A program made the translations under genes and the position numbers. Shown here one piece after another: positions 1 to 6,113 of a stretch of 6,113 nt of DNA (positions are counted from its first letter, which is position 1; the number at the start of each line of letters is the position of its first letter). This DNA is from Alphaproteobacteria bacterium (lineage in GTDB: Bacteria; Pseudomonadota; Alphaproteobacteria; Micropepsales; Micropepsaceae): NCBI GenBank assembly GCA_026400305.1, contig JAPLPI010000075.1, forward strand, positions 1-6,113, read 5' to 3'. Below the pieces are notes generated by a model. It was not told the origin of the DNA. It saw nothing but the letters and a program-made list of their open reading frames with translations, and did no database searches.

Positions 1-831
1 TATTGCTTTGCCCGTCCCAGCTACGCCTATCTCGGCATGTCGCCCGGCGTGGATTTTGAATCGCGCCTGTTCGCCAAGCCCAATGCGGCCTCGCTGCTGG
101 CCAAGGAACTTAGCGCGCCCGGTTACATCCCCAAGGTGATCGCCATGGGCACCAATACCGATCCCTACCAGCCTCTGGAAAAGAAGATGCGCATCACGCG
201 CTCCATCCTGGAAGTGCTGCGCGACTTTCGCCATCCCGTCGCCATCGTCACCAAGTCGCCGCTGATCCTGCGCGACCTGGATATCCTGGCTGACATGGCT
301 TCGATGGGCCTGGCCAAGGCGGCGCTGTCCATCACCACCCTGGACCGCAAGCTGGCGCGGGCTATGGAGCCGCGCGCCGGCACGCCGCAACGCCGCCTGC
401 AGGCCATCCAGGGATTGTCGGATGCCGGCGTGCCGGCCGGGGTGATGTTCGCCCCAGCTATTCCGGCGCTGAACGATCACGAGATGGAAGTGGTGCTGAG
501 CGCCGCGGCCGGTTATGGCGCGCGCAGCGCCGGTTATGTGCTGCTGCGCCTGCCTTTGGAGATCAAGGACCTATTCCGCGAATGGCTAGAGCTCAACGCC
601 CCCGACCGCGCCAAGCATGTCATGACCTTGGTGCGCCAGATGCGCGGCGGCAAGGATTATGACGCCAACTGGAACACCCGCATGACCGGCACCGGGCCGT
701 ATGCCCAGGTGATGGCGCGCCGGTTCCACATGGCGGTGAAGCGGCTGGGGCTGAACCTGCCTTCGGCGCCGCTTGCCGTCCACAAGTTCAAGCGCCCATC
801 CCGACTTGGCGACCAACTCGCCCTGTTCTAA
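1..831 (+). CDS. PA0069-family radical SAM protein, 5'-truncated by window edge
   Basis: The reading frame is open from base 1 and ends at TAA 829-831, giving 276 visible residues. The first ATG, at 37, is internal: the residues before it (YCFARPSYAYLG) are family-conserved and contain the last cysteine (bases 4-6) of the CX3CX2C motif that binds the SAM-cleaving 4Fe-4S cluster. The first two cysteines lie upstream of the window. Further family landmarks are SPGVDFESRLFAKPNAA, GTNTDPYQPLEKKMRITRS and VTKSPLILRDLDIL, which belong to the radical SAM barrel, followed by a C-terminal part rich in basic residues. Family members are annotated as SplB-like or PA0069-like; to my knowledge the substrate is not established, so none is assigned. 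The gene ends 10 bp before rnhB on the same strand, so co-transcription is likely. Family membership is seen in the sequence; a cytoplasmic location is inferred. Confidence 0.9.
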   Translation, partial: YCFARPSYAYLGMSPGVDFESRLFAKPNAASLLAKELSAPGYIPKVIAMGTNTDPYQPLEKKMRITRSILEVLRDFRHPVAIVTKSPLILRDLDILADMASMGLAKAALSITTLDRKLARAMEPRAGTPQRRLQAIQGLSDAGVPAGVMFAPAIPALNDHEMEVVLSAAAGYGARSAGYVLLRLPLEIKDLFREWLELNAPDRAKHVMTLVRQMRGGKDYDANWNTRMTGTGPYAQVMARRFHMAVKRLGLNLPSAPLAVHKFKRPSRLGDQLALF

Positions 832-841
832 CCATTGGGGG

Positions 842-1495
842 ATGCCCCATTACATCTACGAGTCGCGCCTGTTGAAGACCATGACTGGTCCAGTGTGCGG
901 CGTGGATGAAGCCGGGCGCGGGCCGCTGGCAGGGCCCGTGGTGGCGGCGGCGGTGATCCTGGGTCGCGGCCGCATTCCCAAGGGGCTGAACGACTCCAAG
1001 CAGCTTTGCGAGCAAGACCGCGAAGACCTTTACCCCCGCATCATGGAAATGGCGGTGGCGGTCGGCGTCGGCGAAGCCAGCGTGGAAGAAATTGATCTGG
1101 TGAACATCCGCCAGGCGACGCACCTGGCCATGGCGCGCGCGGTGCGGGCGCTGTCCGTGGCCGCGCAATTCGCGCTGGTGGACGGCAATGACGCGCCGGC
1201 CCTGCCCTGCAAGTGCGACACGCTGATCAAGGGCGACGGACGCAGCGTGTCCATCGCGGCGGCCTCGATCATCGCCAAGGTGACGCGCGACCGGCTGATG
1301 GCGCGGCTGCATGACGAGCATCCCGGCTACAACTGGAAGAGCAACAAGGGCTACGGCACGCCCGACCATTACAGCGGGCTGCGCACCCATGGCGTAACCA
1401 TTCATCACCGCCGCAGTTTCGGTCCCATCCGTAATCTGCTGCAGGGCCTCGATCCGGCGGCCCAGCACGCGCCGGTCCTGCTTGCCGGAGAATAA
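842..1495 (+). CDS. rnhB: Ribonuclease HII
   Basis: RNase HII cuts the RNA strand of RNA-DNA hybrids and incises at single ribonucleotides embedded in DNA, starting ribonucleotide excision repair in the cytoplasm. The 217-residue product has the complete family signature: GVDEAGRGPLAGP with catalytic D22 and E23, LVDGN with D114, KGDGRS with D132, then AAASIIAKVTRD and NKGYGTPDH with a C-terminal HHRRSF. The spacings D22-D114 (92) and D114-D132 (18) match the four-acid site of the E. coli enzyme (16, 17, 108, 126). The frame is open back to 773, but ATG 842 is chosen because it lies just after the upstream stop and gives the short leader usual for the family. ATG 881, directly before the conserved core, is the alternative. 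Neither has a good Shine-Dalgarno: a run of five G abuts ATG 842, so translation may be coupled to the upstream gene. Confidence 0.96.
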   Translation: MPHYIYESRLLKTMTGPVCGVDEAGRGPLAGPVVAAAVILGRGRIPKGLNDSKQLCEQDREDLYPRIMEMAVAVGVGEASVEEIDLVNIRQATHLAMARAVRALSVAAQFALVDGNDAPALPCKCDTLIKGDGRSVSIAAASIIAKVTRDRLMARLHDEHPGYNWKSNKGYGTPDHYSGLRTHGVTIHHRRSFGPIRNLLQGLDPAAQHAPVLLAGE

Positions 1496-1539
1496 TCCCC
1501 AAACTGCCCACAAGATGTGGTGGTGGGCGAATCCGGGGA
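1496..1539 (+). terminator. Interrupted hairpin after rnhB, possible weak terminator
   Basis: Directly after the rnhB stop, GCCCAC (1506-1511) can pair with GTGGGC (1523-1528) across an 11-nt loop. An outer arm TCCCC (1496-1500) can pair with GGGGA (1535-1539) across internal bulges. No T-run follows, so this is not a convincing intrinsic terminator. It may instead be an RNA structure at the end of the rnhB transcript. The outer arm overlaps the first two GANTC sites of the ccrM upstream cluster. Confidence 0.25.
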
Positions 1540-1596
1540 CTCAATTCATAACGCTTTGATTCCGCAAGACTCTTGACCGGGGACTCCCGGCGAATC
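1526..1596 (+). repeat. Repeated modules within the GANTC cluster
   Basis: Two short modules each occur twice. GGCGAATC is at 1526-1533 and 1589-1596. CCGGGGACTC is at 1533-1542 and 1577-1586. Their order is swapped between the two occurrences, so they flank the central GATTC/GACTC couplet (1558-1572). The second CCGGGGACTC is also part of a perfect inverted repeat, CCGGG (1577-1581) and CCCGG (1586-1590), with GACT as the 4-nt loop. One GANTC site therefore sits in the loop of a potential hairpin or cruciform. Confidence 0.75.
1529..1596 (+). promoter_or_regulatory. Cluster of six GANTC (CcrM target) sites upstream of ccrM
   Basis: Six GANTC sites lie within 68 bp: GAATC 1529, GACTC 1538, GATTC 1558, GACTC 1568, GACTC 1582 and GAATC 1592. 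They form three couplets with starts 9, 10 and 10 bp apart, about one helical turn, so paired sites would face the same side of the DNA. The cluster ends 37 bp before the ccrM ATG. CcrM methylates the adenine in GANTC, and in Caulobacter GANTC sites in the ccrM promoter leader are known to affect shut-off of transcription, while GcrA acts at methylated GANTC promoters. Direct autoregulation or GcrA control here is inference. I see no TTAA-N7-TTAA CtrA box in the same region. Confidence 0.8.
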
Positions 1597-1613
1597 AGTG
1601 TGACCCCGCTGTT

Positions 1614-3823
<2,210 letters not shown>

Positions 3824-3832
3824 ACTGCCAAC

Positions 3833-4309
3833 ATGGCCCGAACGCCCGAAGAGACACAACCACCGCCTCACCGCAATAACTGGACTCGTGTGATCGGCGC
3901 CGATGCTGGCCCGGTCGCGGGCACCGCGTTTGCCCGCGCCGGCTTCAGCGATCCCACCCTGGTGCTGCGCTGGAGCGAGATCGCCGGGCTGGAGGTGGCG
4001 CGCCTGGCCCAGCCGCTGAAATTTTCCGAAGGTCCGTCGGGCGGCGCGCTAACCTTGCGCGCCTTGCCCGGCGCGGCGCTGTTCCTGGCCCATGAGAAGC
4101 GCGCGCTGTGCGAACGCATCAATGCGTATCTGGGACGCCCGGCGGTGGTGCAGATCAAGTTCAGCCAGGGCGCGCTGTCCCCGCGCCCGCCCCCGCAGCC
4201 CAAGCAAAAAGCCGCCGGCCCCTTGCCGCCGTCCGATCCGGCCCGCCGCTATGAAGGCCCGGAAGGTTTGGCCAGGGCGCTGCAGGCGCTGGCCAAACGG
4301 CGCGCCTAG
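3833..4309 (+). CDS. DUF721 (DciA-family) protein
   Basis: The 158-residue protein has a DUF721 domain at about residues 20-112, recognised from the pattern GF.D..LVLRWSEIAGLEVARLAQPLKF, a GGALTLRALPGAALFLAHEK segment and ERINAYLGRPAVVQIKFSQG. Bacterial DUF721 proteins include DciA, the ancestral loader of the DnaB replicative helicase, so a role in replication initiation is plausible but inferred from family only. The C-terminal 45 residues are rich in Pro, Lys and Arg and probably disordered (PRPPPQPKQK, then ALQALAKRRA). The frame is open far upstream to 3224, but that stretch is the shadow of mutY; ATG 3833 fits the usual length and has GGAGG upstream. It diverges from mutY with only 9 bp between start codons and is first in a probable operon with two dsbA-like genes and smc. 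Confidence 0.88.
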   Translation: MARTPEETQPPPHRNNWTRVIGADAGPVAGTAFARAGFSDPTLVLRWSEIAGLEVARLAQPLKFSEGPSGGALTLRALPGAALFLAHEKRALCERINAYLGRPAVVQIKFSQGALSPRPPPQPKQKAAGPLPPSDPARRYEGPEGLARALQALAKRRA

Positions 4310-4319
4310 CCAGCGCCCT

Positions 4320-4358
4320 CAATCTCTGCGAAAACGGCAAAAAACCGGGAGAACCACC
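4320..4358 (+). repeat. Leader of first dsbA-like gene, copy 1 of duplicated leader
   Basis: CAATCTCTGC (4320-4329), followed by an A-run and ACGGCA, recurs ahead of the second dsbA-like gene at 5073-5082 with the same A-run and ACGGCA. Both copies are then followed by a purine-rich ribosome site and a start context ending in TGTC.CGCAAA. The non-coding leader therefore seems to have been duplicated together with the gene. GGGAGA (4347-4352) is the ribosome binding site, 6 nt from GTG 4359. Confidence 0.7.
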
Positions 4359-5024
4359 GTGTCGCGCAAAGCCATCCTCGTCATCATTTTGGTCGTCGCG
4401 CTCGCTGGTGCGGGCCTGGCTTGGCACATCCTGGGTCAAGACGGCGCCACCCCAGCCATCGCCGCCGACATCAAGGGCGCCAATTACACCATCACGCCCC
4501 ACGACATGACCCAGGGCAATCCTAAGGCCAAGCTGGTGGTGATCGAATATGCCGCGCCGCGCTGCCCGCATTGCGCGCATTTCAACGAAACGACTTTTCC
4601 CCAGCTGAAGAAGAACTACATCGACACCGGCAAGGTGTTTTACGTCTTCCGCGTGCTGCCACTGGCGGCGGGCGACGGCGTGGCCGAGAAGCTGGCGCGC
4701 TGCCTGCCCCGCGACAAGTATTTCAGCTTCATGGACCGGCTGTTCCGCACCCAGCCGCAATGGGACGACGAGTATGGCGTAACCGATGTGCGCGGCGGGT
4801 TGCTGACCCAGGCCAAGGCGGAGGGCATGAGCGAAACTCAGTTCGACGCCTGCGTCGCCAGCACCAAGGAAGACGACACCATCAACAAGGTGGCAGAGGA
4901 GGGCGTGACCCGTTACGCCATCAACACCACCCCCTCCATCGTGATTGACGGGGTCCTGGTGCCGGGGGTGGCGGAATACGGCCCCTTGAGCAAGGCGCTT
5001 GACGCTGCCCTGGCTAAAAAATAA
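4359..5024 (+). CDS. DsbA-family thiol:disulfide oxidoreductase, CPHC active site
   Basis: This is a membrane-anchored or secreted thioredoxin-fold protein of 221 residues, probably an oxidase that forms disulfides in periplasmic proteins. An N-terminal hydrophobic segment (residues 5-25, after the basic MSRK) acts as signal or anchor; AIAA at 33-36 could be a cleavage site, but it is rather far from the hydrophobic core. EYAAPRCPHC carries the redox motif C69-P-H-C72, the same dipeptide as E. coli DsbA, and T191-P192 is the cis-proline loop. Two further cysteines, C115 (ARCLP) and C165 (DAC), recur in the downstream paralogue; alpha-proteobacterial DsbAs such as Wolbachia alpha-DsbA1 are known to hold a second disulfide. 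GTG 4359 is the start, supported by GGGAGA 6 nt upstream and by alignment with the paralogue. Longer frames upstream overlap the DUF721 gene in another frame and are not credible. No dsbB partner is present. Confidence 0.92.
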   Translation: MSRKAILVIILVVALAGAGLAWHILGQDGATPAIAADIKGANYTITPHDMTQGNPKAKLVVIEYAAPRCPHCAHFNETTFPQLKKNYIDTGKVFYVFRVLPLAAGDGVAEKLARCLPRDKYFSFMDRLFRTQPQWDDEYGVTDVRGGLLTQAKAEGMSETQFDACVASTKEDDTINKVAEEGVTRYAINTTPSIVIDGVLVPGVAEYGPLSKALDAALAKK

Positions 5025-5041
5025 GGCCACGCTTGGCCTTA
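5022..5041. other. Perfect 8-bp hairpin between the two dsbA-like genes
   Basis: TAAGGCCA (5022-5029) and TGGCCTTA (5034-5041) form a perfect stem with a 4-nt CGCT loop; the first arm begins with the stop codon of the upstream gene. On the + strand no T-run follows, so it is not a classical terminator there and may act in RNA stability or processing. Read on the - strand it is followed by six T (complement of A 5016-5021), the shape of an intrinsic terminator, although no - strand gene upstream would need one. The A-run is also explained by the terminal Lys-Lys codons. A third GGCC at 5042-5045 could pair alternatively with GGCC 5035-5038. Confidence 0.55.
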
Positions 5042-5072
5042 GGCCGGGAAGCGGGTTTATGGACCGCCGCCG

Positions 5073-5117
5073 CAATCTCTGCCAAAAACGGCAGGCAAAT
5101 TCCGGCGGAGATTCCCC
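5073..5117 (+). repeat. Leader of second dsbA-like gene, copy 2 of duplicated leader
   Basis: CAATCTCTGC (5073-5082) repeats the sequence at 4320-4329, again followed by an A-run and ACGGCA. Here the segment also forms a small hairpin, CTGCC (5079-5083) with GGCAG (5090-5094), that the first copy cannot form as well. GGAG (5107-5110) is the ribosome binding site, 7 nt before TTG 5118. A single GATTC (5110-5114) lies between it and the start codon. Confidence 0.7.
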
Positions 5118-5789
5118 TTGTCACGCAAAACCCTCTTTATCGTCCTGGGTCTGGCTGTACTGATCGCCGCCGCCGGAATTGGCTGGAGCATGGGCCTGTT
5201 CGGCGGTTCCAGCGACGCGACCAGCGCCAAGGGCTATGAGCTGGTCCCGACCGACCGCACCCAGGGCAACCCGAAATCCCCCGTCGTGCTGATCGAGTAT
5301 GCCGCGCCCAGCTGCCCGGTCTGCGCCGCCTTCAATGTGCAGGCCTTTCCGCAGATCAAGGCCAAATACATCGACTCCGGCAAGATCTTCTACGTCTTCC
5401 GCGTCTTCCCGCTGCGTCCCGATGACGGCGAGGCCGAGAAAATCGCCCGTTGCCTGCCTGAGGATAAGTACTTCTCGTTCATTGACCTGTTGTTCAAAAA
5501 TCAACCCAAATGGGACGTTGAATATGGGGTCCAGGCGCCGGAAGGCGTTCACGAGGGTTTGGTCCTGCTGGGGCGCATCGCGGGGATGAGCCGGGAGCAG
5601 GTTGACCAGTGTATGGTGAACAAAGCTGAGGATGACCGGATCAACAAGGTGTCGGCCGACGGTGAAGCCCGCTACAGCATCACCGGCACGCCCACCTTCA
5701 TTTTGAATGGCGTCAGCGTCGGATCGGGCAACATCCCGTACGAGACGATGTCGAAGCTTCTGGATACCGAGCTCGCCAAGCAGCATTAG
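5118..5789 (+). CDS. DsbA-family thiol:disulfide oxidoreductase, CPVC paralogue
   Basis: This 223-residue protein is a tandem paralogue of the preceding gene. From the EYAAP segment to EYGV I count about 55 identities in 79 aligned residues. It has the same plan: MSRK, a hydrophobic segment at 5-23 as signal or anchor, redox motif C66-P-V-C69, C112 (ARCLP), C165 (DQC) and the cis-proline loop T191-P192. The active-site dipeptide is PV instead of PH; in this fold the dipeptide tunes redox potential, so its redox role probably differs from that of its neighbour (inference). The start is TTG 5118, which aligns exactly with the GTG of the first copy and has GGAG 7 nt upstream; no nearer ATG keeps the signal segment. 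The first gene ends 93 bp upstream and smc begins 28 bp downstream, so an operon is likely. Location is the periplasmic face of the membrane. Confidence 0.92.
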   Translation: MSRKTLFIVLGLAVLIAAAGIGWSMGLFGGSSDATSAKGYELVPTDRTQGNPKSPVVLIEYAAPSCPVCAAFNVQAFPQIKAKYIDSGKIFYVFRVFPLRPDDGEAEKIARCLPEDKYFSFIDLLFKNQPKWDVEYGVQAPEGVHEGLVLLGRIAGMSREQVDQCMVNKAEDDRINKVSADGEARYSITGTPTFILNGVSVGSGNIPYETMSKLLDTELAKQH

Positions 5790-5804
5790 GCGGGCCCTTT
5801 TCTT

Positions 5805-5809
5805 AGGGA
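5805..5809 (+). promoter_or_regulatory. Ribosome binding site for smc
   Basis: AGGGA lies 8 nt before TTG 5818. An in-frame TAA at 5812-5814 excludes any start further upstream, so this site and the TTG together define the smc start. Part of it (AGGG 5805-5808) could pair with CCCT 5795-5798, a weak four-base stem. Confidence 0.6.
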
Positions 5810-5817
5810 CATAAACG

Positions 5818-6113
5818 TTGAAGTTCACACGCCTCAGGCTTTCCGGTTTCAAGTCCTTCGTCGAACCGACGGAGCTTTTCGTCGAGCCCGGCCTTACCGC
5901 CGTGATCGGCCCGAACGGCTGCGGCAAGTCCAACCTGTTCGACGCCATGCGCTGGGTGATGGGCGAAACCCGCCCCTCCTCGGTGCGCGGCAGCGAAATG
6001 GACGATGTGATCTTTGCCGGCTCGGCCGGGCGCCCGGCGCGCAACGTGGCCGAAGTCACCCTGTTCATCGACAATAGCGACCGCACCGCCGGCGCGGCAT
6101 TCAACGAATATGA
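5818..6113 (+). CDS. smc: Chromosome segregation protein SMC, N-terminal part (cut by window edge)
   Basis: The frame is open from TTG 5818 to the end of the window, giving 98 complete codons of a protein normally about 1150 residues long. The start [15 protein letters not shown] is typical of alphaproteobacterial SMC, followed by the Walker A motif GPNGCGKS at residues 31-38 and RWVMGE at 45-50, then [17 protein letters not shown] and the beginning of the next strand ([10 protein letters not shown]). This is the N-terminal half of the ABC-type ATPase head; the hinge, coiled coils and Walker B lie beyond the window. SMC dimers, with ScpA and ScpB, compact and align chromosome arms after replication. 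TTG is essentially forced as the start, since TAA occurs in frame two codons upstream, no ATG or GTG precedes the conserved core, and AGGGA is well placed. It is the last visible gene of the run beginning at 3833. Confidence 0.95.
   Translation, partial: MKFTRLRLSGFKSFVEPTELFVEPGLTAVIGPNGCGKSNLFDAMRWVMGETRPSSVRGSEMDDVIFAGSAGRPARNVAEVTLFIDNSDRTAGAAFNEY

Noticed and set aside
773..841. N-terminal extension of rnhB by 23 residues
   Set aside because: It overlaps the conserved end of the radical SAM gene and would give an extension unlike the short leader of RNase HII.
788..1513. Open frame on the - strand (241 codons) opposite rnhB
   Set aside because: Composition-driven shadow; the + strand has all four catalytic acids of RNase HII at family spacing.
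4161..5075. Open frame on the - strand (304 codons) across the first dsbA-like gene
   Set aside because: Shadow of the DUF721 and dsbA-like genes; no motifs, and it crosses both genes and their gap.
5110..5114. GATTC next to the start of the second dsbA-like gene as a CcrM regulatory site
   Set aside because: A single GANTC is expected by chance at this density, and nothing links it to a promoter.
5795..5808. CCCT/AGGG stem before smc as a terminator
   Set aside because: Only four base pairs and no T-run after it; it overlaps the smc ribosome site and fits read-through into smc.
5121..6104. Open frame on the - strand (327 codons) across the second dsbA-like gene and smc
   Set aside because: It spans two well-supported + strand genes and the gap between them, and its translation shows no recognisable domain.

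Overview
The window looks like chromosomal housekeeping DNA from a high-GC alphaproteobacterium. The best evidence is a full-length CcrM-type GANTC adenine methyltransferase that closely resembles the Caulobacter enzyme from memory, together with alphaproteobacterial-style DsbA, DUF721/DciA and SMC proteins in a conserved-looking order. I see no mobile elements, CRISPR array, tRNA, rRNA or signs of recent transfer. I would not name a genus; something near Caulobacterales, Micropepsales or Rhizomicrobium is only a guess.

Layout. Bases 1-831 (+) are the 3' part of a PA0069-family radical SAM gene; the window begins inside its iron-sulfur cysteine motif. After 10 bp comes rnhB (RNase HII, 842-1495, +). 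A 138-bp intergenic region (1496-1633) follows, holding a dense cluster of six GANTC sites, and then ccrM (1634-2710, +). mutY (2690-3823, -) converges on ccrM and overlaps its 3' end by 21 bp. Only 9 bp from the mutY start, and divergent from it, begins a probable operon on the + strand: a DUF721/DciA-family gene (3833-4309), two tandem paralogous DsbA-like thiol oxidoreductases (4359-5024 and 5118-5789), and the start of smc (5818 to the window edge).

How the genes fit together. Most act on genome maintenance: RNase HII removes misincorporated ribonucleotides and RNA primers, CcrM methylates GANTC and feeds cell-cycle transcription, MutY corrects A opposite 8-oxoG, DUF721/DciA proteins are linked to loading the replicative helicase, and SMC organises and segregates the chromosome. 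The two DsbA-like proteins act outside the cytoplasmic membrane and are probably neighbours by inheritance, not pathway partners.

Most notable signal: the ccrM upstream region carries six copies of CcrM's own target in 68 bp, arranged as three couplets with 9-10 bp periodicity and built from two short repeated modules. By eye I find only about eight GANTC sites in the remaining 6 kb. This suggests a methylation-sensing autoregulatory switch. Also worth noting are the recent-looking dsbA duplication, which includes the leader and has changed the active-site dipeptide, three consecutive non-ATG starts (GTG, TTG, TTG), and very tight gene packing on both sides of mutY.
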